From JADYZU01 sp964540965 (GTDB lineage: Bacteria > Pseudomonadota > Alphaproteobacteria > Rhodobacterales > Rhodobacteraceae): a stretch of DNA of 64,000 nucleotides. The stretch's first letter is position 1. Each line of letters opens with the position of its first letter. The stretch lies in contig CAZIOT010000004.1 in assembly GCA_964540965.1 (NCBI GenBank), forward strand, positions 174,838 through 238,837, read 5' to 3'. A program made the position numbers and the translations under genes. Below are positions 1 to 8,068 of the stretch, piece after piece. The notes beneath the pieces are model-generated. The model did not search any database. It had not been told where the DNA came from and worked only from the letters and a program-made list of their open reading frames with translations.

Positions 1-7
1 AGGGCGC

Positions 8-30
8 GAGGGGGGCGGCTTGCCCCCCTC
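8..30 (-). terminator. Hairpin downstream of the TRAP operon
   Basis: A 9-bp perfect inverted repeat, GAGGGGGGC (8-16) and GCCCCCCTC (22-30), with a 5-base loop lies just past the stop codon of dctP. Its place at the 3' end of the minus-strand operon fits a transcription terminator. There is no clear U tract, so it may act with Rho or as an mRNA end stabiliser. Confidence 0.55.
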
Positions 31-43
31 GGCCGCGTCGCGA

Positions 44-1126
44 TCAGCGGTAGGGATAGCCCGCCGCCACCTGATCCGCCGCATATTGCTTGAAGATGTC
101 GACCACGCGCTTGGCGCGTTCCGATTCTCCGGCGATCTCGTCCCAGAAGCTTTCGGCGTCGGTCAGCACCTGGTTCCATTCCTCGGCCGGAAGCGACGTC
201 TGTTCCAGCTTTTCGCCATGGACGCGCAACTGCGCCTCGCCGCCCCAGTACCACTTGGCGCGGTAATAATGCGACTGGTCGATGGTGGTGCGGTAAAGCT
301 GCTGCAGATGCGGCGGCACCGCGTTCCAGCTTTCGGTATTGGCGAAATACGACCCGAACCAGGCGCCGGTGATCGAGTTCGACAGAGCGTACTGGCAAGC
401 GTCGGCCCAGCCCACTTCATAGGCTTCGGTAAAGCCGCACCAGGCCACGCCATCCAGCGCGCCGGTCCGCATCGACACTTCGACGTCGTCCCACGGGATC
501 GTCACCGGGATCAGGCCATAGCGCGACAGGAACCGGCCGGCGGTCGGCACGCCGAACACCTTGAGCCCGTTCATGTCGGCAAGCGAACGGATCGGCTTGT
601 TCACCGTGAAGATGTGCAGCGGATCCCAGGCCCCGGTCGACAGGTAGGTGACGTTGTCGACCTCGGCGTAGGCCTCGTTCCAGATCTCGTCGAGGCCGTA
701 GTACATGAACATCGCCGCGACATCGAGGCTGAAGCGGGTGGCGAAGGGGAAGTAGCCGCCGAAGACGCCGATATCGACGGGCGAGGCCATGGTCGCCTCG
801 TCCGACTGGATCGCGTCCAGCGTGCCGTTCTGCAGCGCGCGGAACAGTTCCGAAGTGGGGACAAGCTGGTCGGCGTAGAACAGCTCGATCTCCATCTCGC
901 CATTCGCAGCGGCGTTGAAGGCGTCGATCTGCGGCTTGATGACATGGGCGCCAAGGGGGGCGCCGGAATAGGTCTGCAGCCGCCAGCGGATCGGCGCCTG
1001 GGCGCGGACGATGGCAGGCGCGGCCAGCGCCACGGCGCCGGCGCCAAAGCCGACCGAGGTCATGAATTTCCGCCGCGAGGCAAGGATGCGCTCGGACGGG
1101 GACTGCGGTCTGATAAGGTCGGTCAT
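44..1126 (-). CDS. dctP: TRAP transporter periplasmic substrate-binding protein
   Basis: Solute-binding component of a tripartite ATP-independent periplasmic transporter (360 aa). The N-terminus carries a twin-arginine motif SRRKFM (residues 17-22), a hydrophobic stretch and a probable cleavage site near AQA (42-44), so export through Tat is expected. The mature part reads as a DctP/TakP-type protein, with the family stretch GALDGVAW in the ligand-binding half. The start is supported by AGGAGAG a few bases upstream of ATG. It follows the large permease gene (25-base gap) and is the last gene of a minus-strand group regulator-dctQ-dctM-dctP. The ligand is not readable from sequence; the divergent FAD-oxidase and FGGY-kinase genes suggest a polyol or carboxylate. 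Confidence 0.92.
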   Translation of the reverse strand: MTDLIRPQSPSERILASRRKFMTSVGFGAGAVALAAPAIVRAQAPIRWRLQTYSGAPLGAHVIKPQIDAFNAAANGEMEIELFYADQLVPTSELFRALQNGTLDAIQSDEATMASPVDIGVFGGYFPFATRFSLDVAAMFMYYGLDEIWNEAYAEVDNVTYLSTGAWDPLHIFTVNKPIRSLADMNGLKVFGVPTAGRFLSRYGLIPVTIPWDDVEVSMRTGALDGVAWCGFTEAYEVGWADACQYALSNSITGAWFGSYFANTESWNAVPPHLQQLYRTTIDQSHYYRAKWYWGGEAQLRVHGEKLEQTSLPAEEWNQVLTDAESFWDEIAGESERAKRVVDIFKQYAADQVAAGYPYR

Positions 1127-1150
1127 TCCACTCTCTCCTGTTGATTATTT

Positions 1151-2497
1151 TCAGTTCAAGGCGTTGGGCAGCCACATGGCTATCTGCGGAAACACCATCA
1201 GGATGACGATGGTCAGGACCATCATCAGCACGAAGGGCCAGATCGACTTGTAGATGTCGATCAGCGTGATCTCGGGCGGGGCAAGGCCGCGCATCAGGAA
1301 CAGGTTATAGCCGAAGGGCGGGGTGATATAGGCGATCTGGCAGGTGATCGTGTAAAGCACGCCAAACCAGATCATTTGCCCGTCGATGCCCAGATCCAGC
1401 CGGTCGACCAGCGGCACATACAGCGGCGCGACGATGACCAGCATGGCGGTGTCGTCGAGGAACATGCCCATGACGATGAACGACAGCTGCATCAGGATGA
1501 TGACCTGCCAGGGGCCGAGCTCCCAGTTGTGGATGAACACGTTCTCGATCGCACGCACCGCGCCGATGCCGTCAAAGACCGACGAAAACGCCAGCGCGCC
1601 CAGGATCACCCACATGAACATCGCGGTGACGGCCATGGTCTGCTGCGCCGTCCGCGTCATCAGGGCCCAGGTCAGCCGCCCCTTCAGCAGGCAGGCAAGC
1701 GTCGCCAGCGTCGCGCCCAGGGCCGAGCTTTGCAGCAGGCTGGTCCAGCCATAGACAAAGGCGCCCAGCATGATGGCGAAGATCAGGAACGGCATGATCC
1801 CGGCCCGCAGCAGGCGCAGCTTTTCGCCCATGGGCATCGCCAGTTCCTCGTCGCTCAGCCGTGGCGCGAGCGAGGGGTTAATCTTCACCCGGACATAGAT
1901 GTAGATGATGAAGATCAGCGCCATCAGCAGGCCCGGCCCGACCCCGGCCAGCCAGAGATCGGCGACCGATTCCCGGGCGATGACGGAATACAGCACCATG
2001 ACCACCGACGGCGGGATCAGGATGCCCAGCGACGACCCGCCCTGCACGACCCCGGTGATCAGCACCTTGTCATAGCCGCGGCGCAGCATCTCGGGCAGGG
2101 CGATGGCAGATCCGATGGCGATCCCCGCCACCGACAGGCCGTTGATGCACGAGATGATGACCATCAGCAGGATGGTGCCGATGGCCAGCCCGCCCGAGAA
2201 CCTGCCGAACCAGACATGCATCATGCGGTAAAGGTCTTCCGCGATGCCGGATTCCGACAGGATATAGCCCATGTAGATGAACATCGGCAGCGTGAGCATC
2301 GCATGCCAGTTGAACAGCTTGAACACCGCGTTGAACGGGGTTTCCAGTGCGAATTGCAGGCTGTCGCCCTGCCAGCCGGCGATGCTCAGCGCCGCCAGGG
2401 CGGCAATCGCACCGACCACGGCAAAGACGCGCTGGCCCGTCAGCATCATCACGACCATCGCCCCGAACATGCAGAGCGCGATGAGTTCGTAGTTCAT
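1151..2497 (-). CDS. dctM: TRAP transporter large permease
   Basis: Large membrane subunit of the TRAP transporter (448 aa), a sodium- or proton-coupled permease of the DctM family with about 12 transmembrane segments. Nearly the whole protein is hydrophobic, with DctM-like stretches such as GGSSLGILIPPSVVMVLY and MFLDDTAMLVIVAPLY (the Pro/Gly-rich re-entrant loops). Length is typical of the family (about 430 aa). The ATG overlaps the dctQ stop codon by 4 bases, which implies translational coupling of the two membrane subunits. dctP follows 25 bases later. Confidence 0.95.
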   Translation of the reverse strand: MNYELIALCMFGAMVVMMLTGQRVFAVVGAIAALAALSIAGWQGDSLQFALETPFNAVFKLFNWHAMLTLPMFIYMGYILSESGIAEDLYRMMHVWFGRFSGGLAIGTILLMVIISCINGLSVAGIAIGSAIALPEMLRRGYDKVLITGVVQGGSSLGILIPPSVVMVLYSVIARESVADLWLAGVGPGLLMALIFIIYIYVRVKINPSLAPRLSDEELAMPMGEKLRLLRAGIMPFLIFAIMLGAFVYGWTSLLQSSALGATLATLACLLKGRLTWALMTRTAQQTMAVTAMFMWVILGALAFSSVFDGIGAVRAIENVFIHNWELGPWQVIILMQLSFIVMGMFLDDTAMLVIVAPLYVPLVDRLDLGIDGQMIWFGVLYTITCQIAYITPPFGYNLFLMRGLAPPEITLIDIYKSIWPFVLMMVLTIVILMVFPQIAMWLPNALN

Positions 2498-3006
2498 GCC
2501 GGCACCCGGCCGCGGGCGCGGTCAAGGTCGCGCAGGAAGATGGCAAAGGCCTGCAGGATCATCAGCGCCAGGCACACGACCATCAGCACCTTGATCGGCA
2601 CCACCGAGGGCGCCCAGAGCGACGGCAGCCGCTGGTTGGTCTCGATCGAATAAAGCGTCGAGGAAATGCCGCCCCAGAGCAGGATCGCCAGATAGAAGAT
2701 GACGACCCAGATCGTCAGCGCGTCGATCCGCGCCTTGCCGCGCGGGCCCAGCCGGGAATAGACCAGATCGAGGCGGACGTGATCCTCGTCCTTCATCGTC
2801 TTGGGACCGGCCAGGAAATAATAGGCGGCCAGCAGGAACTGGGCGAATTCCGTGGTCCAATTCTGCGTCATGTTCAGCATCTTGTTCGTCACGACGTCGA
2901 ACAGAAGCACCGCCACCATGACATAGATGAGATACATCGTCAGGAATCCGATCCAGTCGGACAGGCGGTCGATGAACCGCACATAGGCCCTTGTCGCGGC
3001 GTGCAT
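2494..3006 (-). CDS. dctQ: TRAP transporter small permease
   Basis: Small membrane subunit (170 aa from the chosen start) with four hydrophobic segments, as expected for DctQ, which bridges the large permease and the binding protein. I choose the ATG at 3006 (MHAATRAY) because AAGGAAAAGGA sits directly upstream; a GTG nine codons further upstream (3033) has no comparable ribosome-binding site. It overlaps dctM by 4 bases. The regulator gene ends 51 bases upstream, so regulator and transporter are probably one transcript. Confidence 0.9.
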   Translation of the reverse strand: MHAATRAYVRFIDRLSDWIGFLTMYLIYVMVAVLLFDVVTNKMLNMTQNWTTEFAQFLLAAYYFLAGPKTMKDEDHVRLDLVYSRLGPRGKARIDALTIWVVIFYLAILLWGGISSTLYSIETNQRLPSLWAPSVVPIKVLMVVCLALMILQAFAIFLRDLDRARGRVPA

Positions 3007-3057
3007 TCCTTTTCCTTCGTCCCCGTTCCCCACCGCCCGTTCACCGGGCCTGTTGTC

Positions 3058-3813
3058 CTAGCGCAGCGCCACGCCCGCCGCGGTCATCGCGGCACGGAAG
3101 GCATCGCCCGGCACCGTGTCGCTGATCAGCAGGTCGACCTCGTCCAGCCGGCAGATGCGATGCGCGGCGCGGCGCCCGATCTTGTCGGCATGGGCGACGA
3201 CGACGATCTGGCGGGCATGGGCGCACGTCGCGCGCGCCACCGCCGCCTCGTCGAACTCGGCATCCATCGGGCCGGCCGCGGCATCGACCGCGGCGGCGCC
3301 GATCACCGCATGGTCGGCACGGAACTGCGCGATCTGTTCCACTGCCATCGGCCCCACCGTCTCGCCATTGCCGGGGGCATAGCTGCCGCCGATCAGGAAC
3401 ACCCGCGCCCGCCCCTCGCCCCGCGCCATGACCTGGGCGATGCGGCCGGAATTGGTGATGACCGTCAGGTCGGCGACATGCGCCAGCGCCTGCGCGCAGG
3501 CAAGCGTCGTGGTGCCGGTGTCGATGAAGCAGGTGTCGCCGGGGCTGACCAGATCGCGCAGCTTCTGCCCGATCGCGGCCTTGCCGGCCGCCTGTTCGGT
3601 CATTCGCTCGTCGAAACTGCCCTCGGCGCGCAGCCGCATCCGCCGGGCGCCGCCATGCACCTTCTGCAGCGCGCCCGATTCCGCAAGTTGCGACAGATCG
3701 CGACGGATCGTCTCGGCCGAGACGGCAAAGCCGGCGGCAAGGGACTCGACCGTGGCCTCGCCCTCGCGCTCGACCAGATCGAGTATCTGCGCCTGTCTCT
3801 CGCCCGGCCGCAC
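3058..3813 (-). CDS. DeoR/GlpR-family transcriptional regulator
   Basis: DeoR-type repressor (251 aa). An N-terminal helix-turn-helix (about residues 8-55, including the family stretch ETIRRDLSQLAESG) is followed by a DeoR C-terminal sensor domain of the sugar-phosphate isomerase-like fold (FIDTGTTTLACAQAL, VITNSGRIAQVM). The start is GTG (3813) preceded by GGGGA. It lies upstream of dctQMP on the same strand and divergent from the FAD-oxidase/kinase operon, with 167 bases between the two starts, so it most likely controls both. Family members usually sense a phosphorylated sugar or polyol, which would fit a product of the neighbouring kinase; the effector itself is inferred. Confidence 0.88.
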   Translation of the reverse strand: MRPGERQAQILDLVEREGEATVESLAAGFAVSAETIRRDLSQLAESGALQKVHGGARRMRLRAEGSFDERMTEQAAGKAAIGQKLRDLVSPGDTCFIDTGTTTLACAQALAHVADLTVITNSGRIAQVMARGEGRARVFLIGGSYAPGNGETVGPMAVEQIAQFRADHAVIGAAAVDAAAGPMDAEFDEAAVARATCAHARQIVVVAHADKIGRRAAHRICRLDEVDLLISDTVPGDAFRAAMTAAGVALR

Positions 3814-3840
3814 GCCATCCCCCGGCTTGTTCCTGTGGCC

Positions 3841-3871
3841 AAGTTAGCCCGCGCGCCCTTGCCCGTGTCAA
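3841..3871 (-). promoter_or_regulatory. Candidate promoter of the DeoR-TRAP operon
   Basis: Reading the minus strand there is a perfect -35 hexamer TTGACA (3871-3866) and a possible -10 TAACTT (3846-3841). The spacer is 19 bases, longer than ideal, so the -10 assignment is weak. Confidence 0.3.
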
Positions 3872-3921
3872 CATGGAATCGGGCGGATTGTCACGAAATG
3901 GTCCGTCTCGCGGGCGGATGA

Positions 3922-3947
3922 TTGACTGTTCGGGCATCATCGGTCAA
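3922..3947. promoter_or_regulatory. Inverted repeat in the divergent control region
   Basis: TTGAC (3922-3926) and GTCAA (3943-3947) form an inverted repeat with a 16-base spacer in the 167-base region between the DeoR gene and the divergent oxidoreductase. Place and symmetry fit a regulator site, but the half-sites are short. Confidence 0.3.
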
Positions 3948-3980
3948 ATTCCAGTCACGATTTCCACAGGCGAGGCGGCG

Positions 3981-5366
3981 ATGAGCGCAGACCCGGCAGG
4001 CCTTTCCGGCCGTTTCGATGTCGCGGTGATCGGTGCCGGCGTCGTCGGCTGCGCCATCGCCCGCCGCTTTGCGCTGGCCGGCGCCCGCGTCGCGGTGATC
4101 GAGAAGGCGGCCGATGTGCTCGACGGCGCGTCCAAGGGCAACTCTGCCATCCTGCACACCGGCTTTGACGCGCCGCCGGGATCGCTGGAACAGGCCTGCG
4201 TCGCGGCGGGGCACGAGGAATACCTCGCGATCCATGGCCGGATGAACCTGCCGCTGATCCGGTCGGGCGCGCTGGTCATCGCCTGGACCGAGGCCGAGGA
4301 AGCCCTGCTTCCAAGCCTCATCGACCAGGCCCTGCAGAACGGCGTCACCGATGTGCAGCCGCTCGACCGCGCCGGACTGCGCGCGCTCGAACCCGGGCTG
4401 GGCCAGGGCGCGCGTGCCGCCTTTCGCGTGCCGCGCGAATACCTGATCGACCCGTGGTCGGCGCCCCATGCCTATCTGTTGCAGGCCATGGCCCATGGCG
4501 CGCAGGTGCTGCGCGGGGCCAGGGTCACCGGGGCTGTCCGCGACGGCGACTGGCGGCTGGAAACCTCCAGGGGTGGCGTCACCGCCGGGCTGGTCATCAA
4601 TGCCGCCGGCAACTACGGCGATCTGGTCGACGAGATGATCCTTGGCCGCCGCGATTTCCACATCCGGCCGCGCAAGGGCCAGTTCGTGGTCTATGACAAA
4701 CCGGCGGCGGCGCTGGCCGGCCATATCCTGCTGCCGGTGCCGAACAAGGTGACCAAGGGCATCGTCGTCTGCCGCACCGCCTTTGGCAACCTGCTGGTCG
4801 GCCCCACCGCCGAGGATCAGGACGACCGCGCCCATGCGGAACTGGTGCCCGAGACGCTCGCCGCGCTGAAAACCCGCGGCGAAGAGATCCTGCCCGGCCT
4901 GAAGGACCACGAGGTGACGGCGATCTATGCCGGCCTGCGCCCTGCGACCGAATTCAAGGATTATTGCATCACGGCGCATGAGGGTCAGGGTTATATCACC
5001 GTCGGCGGCATCCGCTCGACCGGGCTGTCGGGGGCGCTCGGGATCGCCCGGCATGTCGAACGGCTGGCCGGGCTGGCCTTCACGCCGCCCGATCCGGTCT
5101 GGCCGCAGTTGCCCGGCCTGTCCGAGTATTTCCCGCGCGACTGGCAGGCGCCCGGTCATGGCGGTGTGGTCTGCCATTGCGAACTGGTGACCCGCCGCGA
5201 AGTGCTTGCCGCGCTGAACGGCCCGCTGCCCGCCCGCTCGCTTGCCGGGCTGAAGCGGCGGACGCGGGTGACGATGGGCCGTTGCCAGGGCTTTTTCTGC
5301 TCGGCCGAACTGTCCCGCCTGACCGAGGGCCATTTCGACCGGCCGATGACCGAGGCCGCCGAATGA
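3981..5366 (+). CDS. GlpA-like FAD-dependent dehydrogenase with BFD-type [2Fe-2S] domain
   Basis: FAD-dependent oxidoreductase of the DAO/GlpA type (461 aa). The N-terminus has the dinucleotide-binding fold VIGAGVVGCAIARRF (about residues 14-28). The C-terminus is a BFD-like iron-sulfur domain with four cysteines, C398 and C400 (CHC) and C435 and C440 (RCQGFFC). This architecture is that of the anaerobic glycerol-3-phosphate dehydrogenase GlpA rather than aerobic GlpD. I place the start at 3981, behind AGGCGAGGCGG; an upstream ATG at 3873 would add 36 residues before the fold. The next gene overlaps by 4 bases. Likely role: oxidation of glycerol 3-phosphate or a related 2-hydroxy acid, passing electrons through the Fe-S centre to a partner flavoprotein. 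Confidence 0.85.
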   Translation: MSADPAGLSGRFDVAVIGAGVVGCAIARRFALAGARVAVIEKAADVLDGASKGNSAILHTGFDAPPGSLEQACVAAGHEEYLAIHGRMNLPLIRSGALVIAWTEAEEALLPSLIDQALQNGVTDVQPLDRAGLRALEPGLGQGARAAFRVPREYLIDPWSAPHAYLLQAMAHGAQVLRGARVTGAVRDGDWRLETSRGGVTAGLVINAAGNYGDLVDEMILGRRDFHIRPRKGQFVVYDKPAAALAGHILLPVPNKVTKGIVVCRTAFGNLLVGPTAEDQDDRAHAELVPETLAALKTRGEEILPGLKDHEVTAIYAGLRPATEFKDYCITAHEGQGYITVGGIRSTGLSGALGIARHVERLAGLAFTPPDPVWPQLPGLSEYFPRDWQAPGHGGVVCHCELVTRREVLAALNGPLPARSLAGLKRRTRVTMGRCQGFFCSAELSRLTEGHFDRPMTEAAE

Positions 5367-6559
5367 CCCTGCCCGATGCCGTTGATGTCCTGATCGTCGG
5401 CGCCGGCCCCGCCGGGCTGGCCGCCGCGACCGTGCTGGCCGGCACGCATTCCGTCCTGGTCCTCGACCGCGAGGCGCGCGCCGGCGGCATCCCGCGCCAT
5501 TGCGGCCACTACCCCTTTGGCCTGCGCGAATTCCGCCGGCTGATGAAGGGGCCGGACTATGCCGCCGCCCTGGTGGCGCGGGCCGAGGGGGCGGGGGCCC
5601 GGATCGCCACCGGCGTCAATGTCACCGCTCTGCATCCCGGCGGCCGCGTCAGCGTCACCTCGGATGCCGGCCTGCAGGAAATTTCTGCCGCCCGCGTCCT
5701 GCTGGCCACCGGCGTGCGCGAAACCTCGCGCGCGGCCCGTCTGATCGGCGGAGAGAAACCGGGCGGTGTGATCGCCACCGGCGCGCTGCAGGGCATGGTC
5801 TATCTCGAAGGGCGGCGTCCGTTCCGCCGGCCGGTGATCCTCGGGACCGAGCTTGTCGCCTTTTCGGCGATCATGACCTGCGCCCATGCCGGCATCCGGC
5901 CGGTGGCGATGGTGGAACCGAACCCGCGCCCCACCGCCCGCTGGCCCGCCGCCCTGTTCCCGCGCCTCAGGGGCATCCCGCTGCATCTTTCGACCACGTT
6001 GACGGCGATCCACGGCCACGACAGGGTGGAGGGCGTGACCCTCGCCACGCCAACCGGCCCGCTCGATCTTGAAACCGATGGCGTGATCGTCACCGGCCGC
6101 TTCCGGCCCGAGGCGACGCTTCTGGCCACCGGCCCCGTCGCCCGCGATTCCCGCACCGGCGGGCCCGCGATCGACGCCATGGGCCGCTGTTCCGACCCGG
6201 CCTATTTTGCGGCCGGCAACCTGCTGCGCGGGGTCGAAACCGCCGGCTGGTCGTGGAACGAAGGCCGGCTGATCGGTCTCTCCATCGCCGCCGACCTGGC
6301 CGGACAGGCCGCACCGGCGCAGCGCGCGGTGACCCTTGCCGGCGATGCGCTGGCCTGGGTGGTGCCGCAATCGGCGGGCGCCGGCGGCGCGCTTGACCGC
6401 CTGCAACTGCGGGTGGCGCGGCCGGTCAGCGGCCGGCTGGCGCTGCGCGTCGGCGGCGCCGAGGTCTATGCCCGGGCGATCAACGCCCGCCCCGACCGCC
6501 GCCTCACCCTGCCCCTGCCGCCCGGCGACGGCCCGGTCGAGGTCGAGGTGATCGAATGA
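5363..6559 (+). CDS. FAD-dependent oxidoreductase, partner subunit
   Basis: Second flavoprotein (398 aa) with an N-terminal FAD/NAD(P) motif VGAGPAG (residues 12-18) and a pyridine-nucleotide-disulfide-oxidoreductase-like body, including a second region ending in the FAD contact YFAAGNLLRGVETAG. The class resembles HcnB/OoxA-type oxidase subunits and the FAD proteins that accompany GlpA-like dehydrogenases. It starts inside the stop codon of the upstream gene (ATGA overlap, 5363-5366) and its own stop overlaps the kinase start in the same way, so the three proteins are probably made in step and the two flavoproteins may form a complex. Substrate unassigned. Confidence 0.83.
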   Translation: MTLPDAVDVLIVGAGPAGLAAATVLAGTHSVLVLDREARAGGIPRHCGHYPFGLREFRRLMKGPDYAAALVARAEGAGARIATGVNVTALHPGGRVSVTSDAGLQEISAARVLLATGVRETSRAARLIGGEKPGGVIATGALQGMVYLEGRRPFRRPVILGTELVAFSAIMTCAHAGIRPVAMVEPNPRPTARWPAALFPRLRGIPLHLSTTLTAIHGHDRVEGVTLATPTGPLDLETDGVIVTGRFRPEATLLATGPVARDSRTGGPAIDAMGRCSDPAYFAAGNLLRGVETAGWSWNEGRLIGLSIAADLAGQAAPAQRAVTLAGDALAWVVPQSAGAGGALDRLQLRVARPVSGRLALRVGGAEVYARAINARPDRRLTLPLPPGDGPVEVEVIE

Positions 6560-7953
6560 CCCGGGTGCTGGCCATCGACCAGGGCACCACCTCGACCCGC
6601 GCCTTCCTGATCGACGACAGCGGCGTGCATCCGGTCCATGCCGCCGAACACCGCCAGCACTATCCGCAGCCCGGCCATGTCGAACACGACCCCGAGGAAT
6701 TGCTGGCGAACATCCGCGCCTGCCTTGCCGCCGCGCCTGCCGCCGATTGCGCCGGACTCGACAACCAGGGCGAAAGCTGCCTTGCCTGGGATGGCGACAC
6801 CGGCCGCGCCATCACGCCGGTGATCGTCTGGCAGGACAGCCGCACCGCCGCGGCCTGCGCCCGGCTGGCCACCCAAGGTCACGCGGCCCTGGTCCGTGCC
6901 CGCGCCGGCCTGCCGCTCGACCCGTATTTCTCGGCCTCGAAGCTGGGCTGGATCATGGAAAACGTGCCGGCCGCGCGCGACCTTCTTGGCAAGGGCCGCC
7001 TCCGCCTTGGCACCACCGACGCGTTTTTCCGCGACCGCCTGACCGGGCGGCATGAAACCGATCCCACCACCGCCTCGCGCACATCGCTGTTCAACCTGGC
7101 CACCGGCAGTTGGGACGCCGATCTTTGCGCCCTGTTCGGCGTGCCGATGGCGGCGCTGCCGGCGATCCGCCCGACCACCGGCGACCTTGGCCGCATCGGC
7201 ACCCTGCCGCTGACCGCCAGCATCACCGATCAGCAGGCGGCGCTTTACGGCCATGGCTGCCGCGCGCCGGGCGATGCCAAGATCACCTTCGGCACCGGCG
7301 CCTTCGCCCTGTGCCTGACCGATGGGCTGACCGCCAGCGACACCCTTTTGCCGACGGTCGCCTGGGCCACGCCCGATCCGGTCTATGCACTCGACGGCGG
7401 CGTCGCCACCGCTTCCTCGGCGGTGAACTGGGCGCGCGGGCTGCACCTGTTCGACCGATGGGAGGAGATCGACAGTTTCGCCGCCGCCCCCGCCATCGCC
7501 CGCGGGCTGGCCTTCGTCCCGGCACTGGCGGGGCTGGCCGCGCCGCACTGGGACCGCAACGCCAAGGGCGCCTGGTTCGGCCTGACCCTCGACACCACGC
7601 CCGCCGACCTGATGCAGGCGCTGCTCGAGGGCGTGGCCTTCCGCATGGCCGAGGTGATGGAAGGGATGCCGGCGCGCAGCGACGCCCCGGTCAGCATCGA
7701 CGGCGGCATGTCGCGCAATCCGTGGTTCTGCCAGTTCCTCGCCGATGCGCTCGCCCGCCCGGTCCGCGTCTCGGACGAGCCGGAACTGACCGCACTCGGT
7801 TGCGCGCAACTCGCAGCACAGGGCACGGGCCGCCCCTTGGCCTTCACGCCGAAGGGCCGCCTTGTCGCGCCGCGTCCGATGCCCGACGACTGGCGCGCCC
7901 GATTTCGCGCCGCGCGCCGGGCGGTGCAGGACTTCGGCGCGACGGCCCCCTGA
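6556..7953 (+). CDS. FGGY-family kinase, glycerol-kinase-like
   Basis: Carbohydrate kinase of the FGGY family (465 aa). The N-terminal phosphate-binding segment DQGTTSTR (residues 8-15) and YPQPGHVEHDPEE are close to glycerol kinase consensus, and the C-terminal half keeps FGTGAFALCL, LEGVAFRMAEVM and the ATP-site stretch SIDGGMSRNPWFCQFLAD. Compared with typical GlpK (about 495-505 aa) it is shorter and has GLDNQGESCLAWD where GlpK has a GITNQRET-type segment, so substrate preference may differ. It is the third gene of the oxidoreductase operon (ATGA overlap). Inferred role: phosphorylation of glycerol or a similar polyol taken up by the TRAP system, feeding the GlpA-like dehydrogenase. Confidence 0.85.
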   Translation: MTRVLAIDQGTTSTRAFLIDDSGVHPVHAAEHRQHYPQPGHVEHDPEELLANIRACLAAAPAADCAGLDNQGESCLAWDGDTGRAITPVIVWQDSRTAAACARLATQGHAALVRARAGLPLDPYFSASKLGWIMENVPAARDLLGKGRLRLGTTDAFFRDRLTGRHETDPTTASRTSLFNLATGSWDADLCALFGVPMAALPAIRPTTGDLGRIGTLPLTASITDQQAALYGHGCRAPGDAKITFGTGAFALCLTDGLTASDTLLPTVAWATPDPVYALDGGVATASSAVNWARGLHLFDRWEEIDSFAAAPAIARGLAFVPALAGLAAPHWDRNAKGAWFGLTLDTTPADLMQALLEGVAFRMAEVMEGMPARSDAPVSIDGGMSRNPWFCQFLADALARPVRVSDEPELTALGCAQLAAQGTGRPLAFTPKGRLVAPRPMPDDWRARFRAARRAVQDFGATAP

Positions 7954-7960
7954 TCCTGTC

Positions 7961-8062
7961 TTTCATCTTTGCACAAATACCCAGCAGGGGTTTGCCGCCG
8001 GTTCCGCCACCGGTCCGAAGGACCGGCGGCATGGGGGGACGCGAAGTCCCCCGGCGCCTCAG
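7961..8062. repeat. Intergenic repeat, type B (TTCATCTTTGC core)
   Basis: The 115-base gap between two convergent genes starts with TTTCATCTTTGCACAAATAC, then a hairpin CCGGTCC-gaa-GGACCGG (8010-8026) and a second GGGGGAC...GTCCCCC hairpin before GGCGCC. The same core (TTCATCTTTGC.GAAATACC plus GC-rich hairpins and GGCGCC) recurs at 34797-34862 and, inverted, at 34612-34653. Its position between convergent genes suggests a bidirectional transcription end. Confidence 0.6.
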
Positions 8063-8068
8063 CAAGAC

